A stretch of DNA of 64,000 nucleotides from Calycina herbarum (lineage: Eukaryota > Ascomycota > Leotiomycetes > Helotiales > Pezizellaceae). Shown piece after piece: positions 1-11,100 of this stretch. The notes under the pieces are model-generated. The model did not search any database and was not told where the DNA came from. It saw only the letters and a list, made by a program, of their open reading frames with translations. Positions within the stretch are counted from its first letter, which is position 1. Each line of letters opens with the position of its first letter. The stretch spans positions 496,001 to 560,000 of the forward strand of contig LLEY01000009.1 in the NCBI GenBank assembly GCA_001414485.1, read 5' to 3'. The position numbers and the translations under genes are program-made.

Positions 1-1769
1 GGAGGAAACAGAGGAAAGAAATTCCGCTGTTCAATCAAGTATTTTGGTAATCGAACAAGAATCTCGGCATCTTTCAATTTTCCACCTACGACCTCGGATT
101 GTCGAAGCTCGGTCAAGATATCCTGAGAAGAAATCCCAATCGAAATCTCATTCAGAGAAAGTGTCATTGGATTTCCGACTATGGAGACCGTCTTTGGGAG
201 ACCAAGATCCTTTCTGGGAAATTTTTCTTGAGGCCAGGAAACGTGGCTGCCTATTACGTCTTTGACTGAGGGAACGAGGATTATGGTGATATTTGGGTTG
301 GCAGCGGAAAGACTGATAAATGCTGGAGAGACGAGGTATTTGAAGACCGTTGTCATTGAGATTTGGTCAGGTTCCGCGAGTGCTTCCTCTGGGAGGTCGA
401 AGTCTCCTGTTGCTACTAAAGGATGATCGACATCAAGAAATGGCCCGCTGAGAACAAGTGCATCGGCGTATGTATCGGCTGCTTGACTACAAATCGCATG
501 TAAAGGCTCAAAATCGAGGTTATCATCTGCTGTATATGGCCCTGAACCCACAAGGATGTTGAGAGGAGCAGGCTCCGAGTCAGAATCCATGGCATCTGGT
601 CCTCCACGTAATCTCTGCGCGTACTCTTCGAATCTAGCGGGCGCTGATGCCGCACCATGTAATAAAGGCATCTCCAAAACCTCACTGACCACAAATTCCT
701 CACCCGACGTATTGATGCCCTTCAGAGCCACAACTTGACCTGGGAAAAACTGAAAACCAGCGAGCTGCCTATTCTGAACGTTCAGAGGCACTCTCAGACC
801 CGCTCCCATTCGTCTCGAGGTTTCCAGAACAATGGAAGAAGCATTGAGTTTGCCCTCCAAGGAATCGCAAGCTATCCTTCCAACAGCCACAATCTCATTG
901 GTACTTTTGCTCGCAGCACTTCCAAATTCAGAGTCCTCCAGCTCGTGATGTGTTTGTACGAGTGTTGTAAATTCTTCTATTCGGTCGTCGAGGATTTCCG
1001 AAGCTTCAGAAGACTTCATGGCCATAGTTTTATACCCCAGAGCTTTGTAATCCGAATTGGCAACGGACCGTACTCTAGCTTGCGAATATGGTGCAATTGG
1101 CGGTTCTGCGACTTTGAGGTGGTCATTGAGGACCTGGACTGCTTGGCCGGCGTTGGGGCGGTCGTGAAAGGGTAGTCTATCCAGAATTAGTCTGGGGTTC
1201 AACTGAGGGGTTGGGATAGCTTACGGTGTCCCAATCTGCTCGGTCGATTTATTTGGTGTTTTAAAATCCGGCGGGCTACTTGCAGGTTCTGCTTTAATTC
1301 TCGACATGGACGGCGTTTCCAGTTTTCGTTTGTTGGTACTAGGTCGACTGGCAGAACCGACCCTTGGGGTCATTGGAATCGCACCACCAAGACTAAACCA
1401 ACATCAGCAGAGAATGGCAGCGGTTGCATATACTACTCACATGCCAAACATATCCCCATTACTCGCAGCATTTCGCGGTGTTGCCCCTCCCCTTTTATTC
1501 GTATGCAAATGCGATTTCTTCCTGCTTTCCTGCTCCAGTCCATCCTGCACATCTTTCTTGAGGGCATTCGCGGTCTCGATGTTCAGTTTCATATCATCCG
1601 ATCCCATTTTCATGCTGTAAGACTCCCATTTGTACCAGAGCTCCTCCACGTCGATCGAGTGTAGGCGCATGATGGATTGTAATTCGGATACCAGGTCGGG
1701 TTCGAGGCTCGAGCCTGCCCCTCCTTTGGTGGCAGGGGCAAATCGTTCTTGCAGCTCAGAGTCGGACAT
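1..1769 (-). CDS. POL12: DNA polymerase alpha subunit B (Pol12), C-terminus off the left edge
   Basis: Regulatory B subunit of DNA polymerase alpha-primase, which starts Okazaki fragments in the nucleus. Exons on the minus strand are 1769-1441, 1392-1225 and 1176 to the edge; both introns are 48 bp with GTGAGT/GTAAGC donors and TTTAG/ATAG acceptors, and the frame is kept across both. The N-terminal domain shows LHSIDVEELWYKWESY, followed by a Ser/Pro/Lys-rich linker with KAEPASSPP. The calcineurin-like/OB region contains NILVGSGPYTADDNLDFEPL and ADALVLSGPF, which are signatures of the family. About 557 residues lie in the window against roughly 600-700 for the family, so only the end of the C-terminal domain is missing. 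Translation is taken from the Met of MSDSELQERF at 1769; the open frame continues upstream but that part looks non-coding. Identification is by recalled family similarity. Confidence 0.92.
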
Positions 1770-1904
1770 TTCGCGATACAATAATTCGTTTGGATGGTGT
1801 TGTGGGTGTAAATTGTTGCTGAGCTTTGAAGTGGGAGACGCGTTGAAAACGCGTTCAGGATTTCGTGTAAAGTGGTGTGCGGGATAACCTCGGGATGGAC
1901 TCAC

Positions 1905-2783
1905 CCTATTTCAAAAGATGGCCGGCAACAAGTAAAATAGCAAGCATGGATTTTCTTGGTGTACAGGACCTGATCATTTAACTGGTCTTTCTTTTTTGTT
2001 ACGATCTCTCTTTCGTTGCATATCAACTATCCTGCCCAAACTCTCCTGCCAAGTTGGAGAGCATTAACCCAGATATTATAGAACAATAAGGTTCGATTGT
2101 GTCAAATTATTTAGGGCCTGTTTGGCTCACCAAGTGACATTTTAGAATATTCCCATAATTATGCTAGAATCTCTTTAAAGGGACGTGGCATATATTTAAT
2201 TCTATTCTAACTTTTTGGTTAAGATATACGAGAATCGTTTAGCTCGTTAGTACACATCTTAGTGTATATTTTAGAGATAGGCGTCTTAGTAGTAGTTATA
2301 AAAGATATTCTAAGGAATATTTGAACTTTCGTCTTTTTGTTAAAAGACAGATAATTGCTCTTTTTTAGTAGTACTTATCTTTTATAAAAATATTTGAATT
2401 AATAATTAAATATAATAGTATATTTAAAAGTGTAGGCTAAACTATCTAATATATTACAATATACAGCATAATTAAATATGGTAGTATAAATTTAAGGTCT
2501 TTTTTAGCGGTGCATATTTAAGTATTCCATGAAAAAGTGCCATCCAAACAGGCCCTTAGAGTCATACTAAATCATGCAGCTTAAATAATGGGGGAACGGA
2601 GTCTCATTAATTTCCTCTTGGTCAGTCATGAATACCCCACCCCGCCTTGTGTTTATATTTAGACTTACAGTTTTATGCCAGCCAGACAAAGTTTATAACT
2701 CTTGATACAACTAAATTTTAACTCTCTAGATTTTTTATTCTCACTCGATTCTATCCACATGTGTACTGTGCATTTACAAGTTA
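1905..2783. other. AT-rich intergenic stretch between POL12 and a 2EXR gene
   Basis: No coding frame of note. It holds the inverted-repeat element at 2114-2555 and otherwise AT-rich sequence that probably contains the POL12 promoter just above 1769. Confidence 0.6.
2114..2555. mobile_element. Tourist-like MITE (PIF/Harbinger type) with TTA target duplication
   Basis: The left end reads GGGCCTGTTTGG and the right end CCAAACAGGCCC, a perfect 12-bp terminal inverted repeat. Weaker complementarity continues inward (AAGTGACATTTT against AAAAAGTGCCAT). Both ends are flanked by TTA (2111-2113 and 2556-2558), the 3-bp target duplication expected for PIF/Harbinger elements. The 442-bp interior is very AT-rich and has no coding capacity, so the element is non-autonomous. 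The AT bias may reflect repeat-induced point mutation, which is inference. No autonomous partner is seen in the window. Confidence 0.8.
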
Positions 2784-4430
2784 TCATGACCCATGTCTTT
2801 CCGTCCACTGTGCCATAATATTTTTTTGAAACGCTTTAGCTTCCAAAATGTCTTCATCCCTAAGCATACGCGTATAGAACGTAAATAGTCCGAATAACTA
2901 AACACAGGCGTCAGTATTCTGATCAAACGAAAAGAGAGAGAGAGAAATCCTCACATGTAAAACCGGAATCCCAAAAGGATAGAATTCAAACCAATCCCTC
3001 TTAGTACACTCCCCCACCCTCGGATTCCAATCCCCCTTCGTCTTGAACTCCTCGCGTTTCCCCCTTAGAAAGTCGCGAAATTGTTTTTCTCTCCATGTCA
3101 GTGTGGGATTTATTACTTGGATCATGCGATGCAGATCCGGGGGGTTGAGATATGTATGGAAGAAAGCTGCGCCGGGTGTGACTCGGTGGGTTTCTTCAGT
3201 TGCTGCCCGGAGGAGGGTTTGTAGCTCGAGGGAGTTGGGATGTAGTGTCCGGCTTAATGCATAGACTCTGGCCGCTCTTCTTGAGATGGCTTCTGCCAGC
3301 GGCATGGCATGATAGTTTGGATGTATTGTGTATTCTCTTGAGTACATGCTACTGATTTTTTCCAGGCGAAGCACTGCAAGGGCGAGTTAGCTTGTGCGCG
3401 TTCTATGCGAAGAAGAGTAATTTGCAAGAGAGGGGAGGTAAATAAATTGCATATGCTTGGATGGGAAAGGGGCGGACTTACTATTTGCTGTTTCGCCTGG
3501 TGTACTCCATATTTGCATCTCGCAAGCATTCTCAAGAAGATAATGTAAGTGCCGATGAGGTTCTCTCATCATCTCAATTGGTACGCGCGATGGTGTAGCT
3601 TCCATTATACTCTTGGTTGACATTGCATGAGGGTGACGAGAAGGCGAATTGTTGTCAAATATACCAACATTTCTCATACCATCCAGACGATAAAATGGCA
3701 TGAAAGCAACCAGAATCTTCTCCCTGATAGTACTACCAAGCTGGGCTGTCTCCAACGTATCCTTCCACGTAGAGCCCAGACAATCCACAGCGATAATGTC
3801 AAATCTTTTGGGGGCAGGGGTCAGTTGATACACAGTGGGTAGCCCCAAAGCATCGTTCTTCCAAGCTGGAGACCACTTGTTCCATTGGAATGCCAATTTA
3901 TTAGCGACATCATTACCCATTACCCCTTGAAAGAAAACAGCAAGTTGCTGAGTCTTCGTAAATATAGCCCATCTTTGGCCAAGATCTAAATCAGAAGGCG
4001 CAGTGATTTTTATAGTTACGCCTTCAAGAAGGTCGTATCTAGCATTTTGTAATCGCCGTGACATGACGTCGTTTGGGTTCTGCAAGTCCAATCTGAGTAG
4101 GGTTAGGGAGGTCTCCACTCGAACCCAAGAATTGAACTGGAAAGTAGGGGTTATTGTAAAGGTTAAAGATTCCTTGCTGTAGTTTGCTTCGCAAACCTCA
4201 CTGTGGATATAACTGTTGGTTCGCATGATGGCCACTAGATTTGTGAGCTGATGATATATATGTGAAGGGGAGTTGCAGCCTCGCTCAAAGGAAGGATACG
4301 TACGACTGTCATTTTCGGGGGAGGGATAAACTTCTGCTTGGACGCAGAAAAGTTTCCAGAGTTTTATTCGAAGCTCGGGTGCGAGCTTTTCGAAATCCCC
4401 GCGAGGACTGGGTTGACGTGGCTGTTTCAT
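2784..4430 (-). CDS. 2EXR/F-box-like domain protein of unknown function
   Basis: Exons 4430-3482, 3373-2955 and 2897-2784 give about 493 residues. Near the N-terminus FEKLAPELRIKLWKLF resembles the start of 2EXR or F-box-like domains, which are common in Leotiomycetes. A conserved-looking body and a basic C-terminal part follow. The first intron (3374-3481) has a GTAAGT donor and a GCTAAC branch site before CTTGCAG. The second (2898-2954) has a GTGAGG donor and ACTGACG/TTTAG. Without the second intron the frame ends at 2898 with a pyrimidine-tract-derived tail, so the spliced ending, with its charged LRDEDILEAKAF segment, is preferred. The start is the ATG at 4430, before KQPRQPSPRGDF. Function is unknown; a second family member lies at 32660-34102. 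Confidence 0.65.
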
Positions 4431-5353
4431 TGTGTGGGGAGTGCCAGGTATTCTGTGGATATGAAAAATGTTTCTTTGTAAAGGTTTAAGGAACACTGGA
4501 GAGTGTATGCTTTTGAAAAAGGATTTAAAATAGTGGTATTGCCCAAGTGAGAAAATATTACGAATTAAGTCGGCAGAAAAATCCTAATAAAAATATGCTG
4601 TCACAAATCTTAAGCTAGCACTAGAGCTTGCTGCTGGAAGTCATACGAATAACGCCAAATTGCACGCCATATTGCCTGCTAATTTTTGTCTAGTGAAACT
4701 AGTAAACTGTGACAAAATGAGGGGTGGGGCTGAAGGGAACTAGTTTCATAGCCTGGGGAGTGAATTTGAAAACCTTCACAAGTTCCTTTTTACCTTAACC
4801 ACACACTTAAAGATCAATGATAAGACGAATCCTCAGATGATAGATTACTTAATATGACTAGTAATAAAGTTCATTTTCATGTAAGTCAGAGACAGATATC
4901 CGTCTTTACTATTCAGGAATAAAAAACTTCAAGATCTTATTGAAACTTTACAAAGAATTTTTCAAACAAGAGATAAGTTCTATCTGGGGCAGGAGGAAAT
5001 TACCTAAGAATTCCAGCTAGGATTGAAAAAGGAAAAGGAACACCAATTGTAATTCAGGCGAGCCCTAGTGACTAGGACAGAATCAGTACAAAGCTAAATG
5101 TACTAAAATGTTTGTATATCCCATCATTTCACCAACTCGCTTAGCTAGCCACCACTACAATTAGCTTATTTGAGAATGAGAGCCTCTGAAAGCTTAGAAC
5201 AATTTGAAATCATTTCAACTGTCCCAGACAGAGTTTTTACTACTAGTATGACTCTCTTTCTTAGAAATAATAACTTGTTAAGCGACGTACATTTCCCCAG
5301 AACTTGGACCTCAACTTCCCCCTTGCTCCCCTCCCGCCAATGACTGCCACAAC
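4431..5353. other. Gene-free AT-rich intergenic stretch
   Basis: Both strands were inspected; no frame longer than about 60 codons with coding character, no RNA gene and no clear inverted repeat was found. It should contain the promoter of the 2EXR gene immediately above 4430. Confidence 0.5.
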
Positions 5354-5734
5354 TTAATTACCCGTCGCGTGCACCACAATTCGTACAACAAAGCTGAACA
5401 GCAGAACAAAAAGCGTCAGGGTCGCCAGAAAGAGGAACAAACTGAAAGCCAAGTGGATAGCAGTATGAACCCTCGAATTGTAGTTGAATAATTCCGGGTC
5501 AAATGCCACTTTCCAGAAAGATCTGATCCTTCTTATTGCTTCTGCCGGTGGAGTGCTCCATCTGATTTCAAGATTAGTGGTAACGATGTGCGCTGAGGAT
5601 ATTATGAGTGTGATTTGGTATAAATTGTTGGAAGATTTGTGGTGTAATGGTAATATTATTTCTTGCGAAGATGAACTGACGACGATTTTCAGTAGAGGTT
5701 GACCTATGGGAGAACCGAAAGAGATGGAACACAT
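5354..5734 (-). CDS. Small membrane protein, diverged member of the PPxY tandem family
   Basis: A 126-residue single-exon frame. The C-terminal third has a long hydrophobic segment (about residues 90-122, LAFSLFLFLATLTLFVLLFS), consistent with a tail-anchored membrane protein. The middle segment SFWKVAFDPELF is nearly identical to AFWKVAFDPEIF in the neighbouring broken copy (5826-6134), and the flanking nucleotides align as well, so the two arose by tandem duplication. Unlike its relatives it does not begin with MSPSK and lacks the PPxY motif; its N-terminus may have been rebuilt after mutation. Upstream sequence near 5845-5865 is a decayed version of the promoter block shared by the other copies. 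Function unknown; it could be a decaying paralogue. Confidence 0.45.
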   Translation of the reverse strand: MCSISFGSPIGQPLLKIVVSSSSQEIILPLHHKSSNNLYQITLIISSAHIVTTNLEIRWSTPPAEAIRRIRSFWKVAFDPELFNYNSRVHTAIHLAFSLFLFLATLTLFVLLFSFVVRIVVHATGN

Positions 5735-5825
5735 GATGGAGGATGATTGAAAAATTATGCGAATGCAAAAGAAGCAGGATCGATGTCGTGAGAAGGTGAA
5801 AATAAATAGATTAAACTAAGTGTGT

Positions 5826-6134
5826 CTAACTAATAGAACCGGTGCGGCATTGAATCAAAAAAGATAAACCCAGAATCATAGCACAAAGAATCCTCGATTG
5901 TAAAGAGAATATCTCAGGGTCAAACGCCACTTTCCAGAAAGCTTCAAGTCATCTTGTTGCCTTTGGTGGTGTAGTCTTCCATCGATGTTCACGGGTAGCA
6001 GTTGTAGATTTGATTTGATCTGAAATCTTGGTAGATAGGTTGCGGAATTTTTCGGGTTCGTTTAAAGGTAGTATTGTTTCTCGCGGGTGAGGACAGGGCG
6101 AGTAATCTGGGGGTCCCTTTTTTGAAGGAGACAT
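5826..6134 (-). pseudogene. Broken PPxY-family copy with in-frame stop
   Basis: Starts MSPSKKGPPDYSPCP, the family signature with a PPxY motif at residues 8-11, then runs 61 codons to a TGA at 5949-5951. The same frame continues past the stop with LEAFWKVAFDPEIF, which matches the intact neighbour at 5354-5734 and is open to a TAG at 5826. The stop therefore interrupts formerly coding sequence. It has the conserved upstream block at 6190-6231. It could still be expressed as a 61-residue PPxY peptide without the membrane segment. Confidence 0.6.
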
Positions 6135-6189
6135 GCTTGGTGTATGAGGGTTGAAAGCAAAGAAAGAAAGATTGATGTCGGGGAAGTTG

Positions 6190-6231
6190 AAAATAACGGA
6201 ACGGGTGAGGCAATCGATCACATCACGTGTA
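6190..6231 (-). promoter_or_regulatory. Conserved upstream block of the PPxY family, copy 2
   Basis: On the minus strand this reads ACACGTGATGTGA followed by GATTGCCTCA, about 60-100 bp upstream of the ATG at 6134. The same two modules in the same order lie upstream of the copies at 6830-7192 and 38220-38807, although those genes are up to 32 kb apart. CACGTG is an E-box, a typical bHLH site; the factor that would bind here is unknown. Confidence 0.6.
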
Positions 6232-6440
6232 TAAAGAGCTTGAAGAAACGGAACTGCACTAAAAGAGCACCTTAGCTCGTGGCTACATACCACCCTAGCC
6301 CCCCACCTTGTTTTAATTGGAGGCTACCCTGCATTTTTGTAGGGGGATGAAAAGTCTTGTCTAGCTGGGACAGGCCAGGCCGTAAGCGAGACCACAAACC
6401 GCGCGAATGGACGTGGTAAAATTTTGAATTTTAATATGAT

Positions 6441-6771
6441 CTGGTAGGCTTTATTCACCAATTATGGAAATGACCAATTCACGCTAGACATACACTTATT
6501 TCGATAGAAATCGAGAAACTATATTAAAGTAATGTAATTATTTGAAAATGTCTTAATTAATTATATTAAACGTATATTATCTAGAGACCAAATACTTATC
6601 TAGTACTCTATACGTACAAAAATCCTAAGAAAGTCCACTTAACTAACTTAGTTCCTCTAATTATTCTCGAACAATATAATTTAATCATTAAACGTACGAG
6701 ACTTACTACTCAATAGTAAAAAGTCGTAATATAATTGGTCAATTCTACAATTGGTGAATAAAGCATACCAG
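6441..6771. mobile_element. MITE-like element with about 38-bp terminal inverted repeats
   Basis: The left arm starts CTGGTAGGCTTTATTCACCA and the right arm, read in reverse complement, starts CTGGTATGCTTTATTCACCA. The match continues through AATT.T.GAA.TGACCAATT with only a few mismatches. The 331-bp unit has a very AT-rich interior without coding capacity. If the element proper starts inside at GGCTTTATTC, it would be bounded by TA, as for Tc1/mariner-derived MITEs, but this boundary is not certain. It sits between two members of the PPxY tandem array. Confidence 0.7.
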
Positions 6772-6829
6772 TTCAACCCTGAAATAACTGCCTAGTAGAA
6801 TCTCCGAATCTCGTACAGCCTCACTATCA

Positions 6830-7192
6830 TCACCCCTTTCTTCCCAGCTCCCAAGGTTTACCTTTTAAATCTACATAACACACACCCACAAAAATGACAA
6901 ACTGAAAACCACAAGTTCCCATGGGACACCTAAACCCTTCATTCGCACTACACGCGCAAGAGCAGCAACATTGTCCTGTTACTCTATCTATCTTGCTCGT
7001 CAAACCTCCCTTCTGAATTTGCTGGCGCGTCGAAGTAGTTGCAGCTATCAAAGGCGGCGATAAAGGTTCCATGGGGGAGATTGCCAGTAAAGACGCCGCT
7101 CGGTCTGCATTGAGGAAGGTATCATGGGGATTTCGGGGTTCTGTTACAGGTAGTATGGAGTAAGCCGGGGGTGGTTGTTTTGAAGGAGACAT
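6830..7192 (-). CDS. PPxY-motif small protein, third copy of the tandem family
   Basis: A 120-residue single-exon frame beginning MSPSKQPPPAYSILP, with PPAY at residues 8-11 (a PPxY motif, the ligand of WW domains such as those of Nedd4/Rsp5 ubiquitin ligases), then TEPRNPHDTF. The start matches that of the 38.2-kb copy over about 20 residues. The C-terminal part has a cysteine cluster (QCCCSCACS) and a short hydrophobic stretch (FVIFVGVCYV); it does not resemble the C-termini of the other copies and may result from a frameshift. The promoter block lies at 7273-7326. The PPxY role is inferred from the motif only. Confidence 0.55.
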   Translation of the reverse strand: MSPSKQPPPAYSILPVTEPRNPHDTFLNADRAASLLAISPMEPLSPPLIAATTSTRQQIQKGGLTSKIDRVTGQCCCSCACSANEGFRCPMGTCGFQFVIFVGVCYVDLKGKPWELGRKG

Positions 7193-8128
7193 GTTTGGTG
7201 TTTGAGGATTGAAGAGTACGGAACAAGAGGAGGAAAGGTTGGGATTACCCACAACTGAGGCTAAGTAAGTGTCCCAAGCTAAAGGGAACTGATGAGGCAA
7301 TCACCAAATAAAATCATATGACGTGTATCAGGACGCGATGAAGCCCACCTCACTTGTCCTAGGAGATGCCAATTTTGCCATGACAGAGAAAGAATATGGC
7401 CTTCAGCTGGTTGGGAGAGGCCATAGCTGAAACCACCACCACACGAAGAAAACAAACCACCATCAAAGCATCAAGTCACATAAGCAGAGATCCATTTAGA
7501 CAACAGCCATTTCATATTCCACTATTCCACACACCACAATTTTGACTGACTTGTTCCCCTCAACTCTCAGATTCCTCCATCCTATCGAATCTCAAATCTC
7601 AAAATACAAAGTGGCCGCCAGCCCAGCCAGCCGCGTATCCATCCAGCTTTCCGATCTTCCGGAACACCAAGCTCAATGCATACAAAAAAAAAAGAAGTTG
7701 ATTGCTTTGCAAATGCTTGTTCAGGCGCTAAACTAAAAAAGAAGGAAAAAAAGGGGGCAGGTAGTATTGACAAAAGATAGAAAAGATGGCTGGCAAAAAA
7801 TCGCAGCAGCATCCTTCTTGGTGTTACACAAAACAAAGTTTTTTCTTGCAGTGATCTGGCGTGAGATCTGGAATCTTCCTGTATCTAAAGAGATCGGGAG
7901 CGTCGTAATTTTATGAAACAACAAGCGTGAAGATTATTTCCATGCAAGCTGATGAGGCTTGCCTAGGGTGAAGTTCGGGGGATGCGAATGGGCATCCATG
8001 CAGTGAAATTGTAAAATTAGAAAATTTTCCTGGGAAGAGTGTGTGAATATATAGACAGGAAAGGTCGAACCGAAAAAAGTCGGGTATATTCGTAAAAAGA
8101 ACTTTTAAATGAAGAAGACGAGGGAAAC
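7193..8128. other. Intergenic stretch between PPxY copy 3 and the ADF-H gene
   Basis: Carries the promoter block of copy 3 (7273-7326) and A-rich tracts (about 7682-7760). The part near 7740-8128 is probably the 3' untranslated region of the ADF-H gene. No further gene is supported. Confidence 0.5.
7273..7326 (-). promoter_or_regulatory. Conserved upstream block of the PPxY family, copy 3
   Basis: On the minus strand the block reads ACACGTCATATGA, a T-rich spacer, then GGTGATTGCCTCATCAG and TTCCCTTTAG. It aligns along about 50 bp with the block upstream of the 38.2-kb copy, with few gaps. It lies about 80-135 bp upstream of the ATG at 7192. Confidence 0.6.
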
Positions 8129-11100
8129 CTATTGTCCGCGACCTGCGTGTGATTGGTGTGCTGATTGAAGGACTGGTCATGATGTTAGCAATCTTGAGAA
8201 ACAACTGGAAGAGCTCATGAAAAACTTACCCTCCAATACCCGTCCCTGGCCAGCCCGATCTTCACAGGCAATCTGTAAACCACTGCCCTCGAAGAAGTCA
8301 AGCAGAACACTATTCGGCAATTCCTGCATTTCAATATCAGGAATGACCGGAGGTCTGAACTCGCTAAGATGGAATCTTCGAGTAGCTCCTACTGCTTTGT
8401 TCTTTCCGCTGCCACTTGCAGCCAACGCAGGGGAGAGTATGAGGAATCCATGAGAATCTAGCAGCATAGAGCGTCGTTTCCAAAGTAAGCTATCTGGAAA
8501 TTGCACGTTTACATCGCCAATATTAACATTAGGTGTAGGTGGGGTTTGAGGTTCGGATAGTGGGTCAGGGGGGGCATTGCCAAAAGCAGGCTCAGGATCC
8601 TCACGCAGAGTAGGAGACACTGCATGAGCTAGAGCCTTGCGACCCGAAGACAAGGACGATGACATTCTTCGTAGCATGCGAGTTGCCCGGCTAGACTTCT
8701 TGCCTTTCTCCTCATTGATCGATTGATTATCACTAGTTGGGGATGGTGACATGGGCATGTCGCGGTTTGAAGAAGTGGATATCCTGCTGGTGATTGATTG
8801 TGATCTTTGGTGACCGATGGGTGTATGAGTAGATGGAGGGCGAGATGGAGACTTGACGGACGGCGGTCTCGAAGAAGATCGAAGATTAGTTGACGAGCTT
8901 GAAGCTTCAAGGTTGATAGACTTCCGGCGCTCAGCAAACGAGCTACGACGATCATTGATCAAGTCTTTCACAATGGTGATTGATGACCTTCGATTCTTGG
9001 CAGTGGTGTTAGTTGCCTCGGAGGATGAAGAAAGCCTTCGCTCTTTCGACAGCCTCCTCTCCTGGATAGTCTCTCTGGCTTGGGAAATGACAGCCTTTTG
9101 ATGGTCGATGACAAGTGGAGATTCTTTGAGATCTAGGGGGGCATATTCCGAAGGGTCCTTTCCTATATCTGATTGTGGCTGGAAAGGCTGTGAAGGATCC
9201 CTAATGATTCTAGCGGTAACCGAAATCGACTCGGGTCGGGACCGCATCTGACCTCCCATGGGAAGCGTAGTAGGTTCGAAAGTACTAACACGATTTTTGA
9301 TCGAGTTTGATCTATTTCGCGAAGTTTCTGGCGAGGACTCGCGGGAAATGGAGGGCGAGGGGGTATTTTTGTTTAACGAGTTTGCGCGTTCCGCAATGGA
9401 GGGTGATCTAGACGCTCCTCGGACGCTCGCCTTCCTAACTGAAAAGAATGCCGGAGTGGACCCAGGAGGGGGGCCAGCAGTGGCAGGAGGCGATGCACCT
9501 GGTGCCAAACTCGAAAACTTCTCCAATGCCTTGATCCTTTGTGATATACCAGAACCGAGATTGACTTTCTTTGCAATTGGCTTTGCATTTTCTTGGTTAA
9601 TACGGTTCAAGTAGGCGGCTGATGCTGAAACGGATCGTGCGGGTGGCTGGACAGGAGGCTCGTTTATCGCTGGTGGAGCTAAGAGTTCGCCTGGCTCTCC
9701 TTTCTTCAATGGATTCGATGCTGCACGAGAAAATTTGTTTCGCCAGCTATCCGCTTTTTTGGGAGTAGGAAACATAGGACTAATTGGGGACTTGGAAACT
9801 GATATTGGCTTGGCTTCTTGAACCACCGCAGACTGCAACTCGTCCATAAACTCCTCATCCGAGGAAAGATTTGCTTCAGAATTACTTCGATCAGTTAACT
9901 CAATGTCGGTACGTATGGGCTCTATAAACGTTCTGCGCTTCTTGTTCAGTGTCGTCGGCTCGTCATTCGTTGGAGATTGAGCTGCATTGGTGTCACCGAC
10001 TGCTGACTTTTGCGATGAATCGTGGGGCTCCAAAGATGGGAGAGGCTGGACTTGTATGCTTGGGGTATCGGTTTCCACTTTGGAATCCTCCATACCGGTC
10101 TTTGACTCGGGAACCTTCTGCTCATCAACTTCCACAGGCGAATCTGTTGCTTTGGCTCCTGTTTCAACCTTTGATACTTCGACCTCGGTCTTTGGAGTGG
10201 ATACCAAAAATTCTTCTTCGATGGCAGGTTTGTCCTCTGTTAGTATCTCAGCAGCGGGGGTTGGTTGAGCCACTGGAAAATTATCTTCTGTTGCGGTTGG
10301 CTTTGCAACTGCGGATAGAATTTCCAGCGAGACTGGCCTCGAGATTGGCGAAGATTCATGCTCAACTGGGTCAAATTCTTCGGTATCAAGAGGCTCCCCA
10401 AAAGCAACATGCTTTTTCACCTTTGTTAGAACGGGCTTCTCGTTGTCTGAACCTTCCCGAGGTGGTAGTGGAGAAATTGCAGGCGCATCCGTAACTGCCT
10501 TTTCACCCCCGCGAACAATGTGATGCGAAATTTCATCTTTTGTAACAGTTTCAGAGTCGAGTTCCGCAGGTGCTTCCGCCACATTTTCTGCAAGGTTCTC
10601 AGCTTTAGAGACTAAAGCCTCGGTTTCCTTCTCTTTTGTGCTCGCTGTCTCGTGGGCTGCACTTGCTACATCAGACTCGGCTACTTCGCTAGCAGATTTC
10701 GATATAGCAGCTTCCTGTACAGTTTCATCTGTGGATTCCGAAAGGGATGAAGCTCTCGTGGACTCTGCTTGTTCCGAGGGTCCCACAGGGGATACAGGGT
10801 ACGAGTCTGATCTGGTGGCATCTGATTCATCGGTTTTAAGTGTTGAATTAGCATCAAAAGCAATGGCAGAGTCTTCTCCTTTGGCCATATCGTCAAGCAT
10901 AGCCAATGTGTCCTGGACTTCTTTTGGTGTGTCTTTTACCGTTCTGACTTCAATTGTTGGATTGGAGTCATCCGGGCTTGTGGGCGAAGGTTCACTTGGT
11001 ACCGCGACAGGTGGTGGCATGTTCATTTGTCTTTTTCGCAGTTCTAATGCCTTCATTAGACGAGCCTTTTCCGGGGTGATCGTAGGCGTTTTGGGAGTTG

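Noticed and set aside
735..1175. 146-codon open frame on the plus strand
   Set aside because: Antisense to the clear POL12 reading frame and without domain features.
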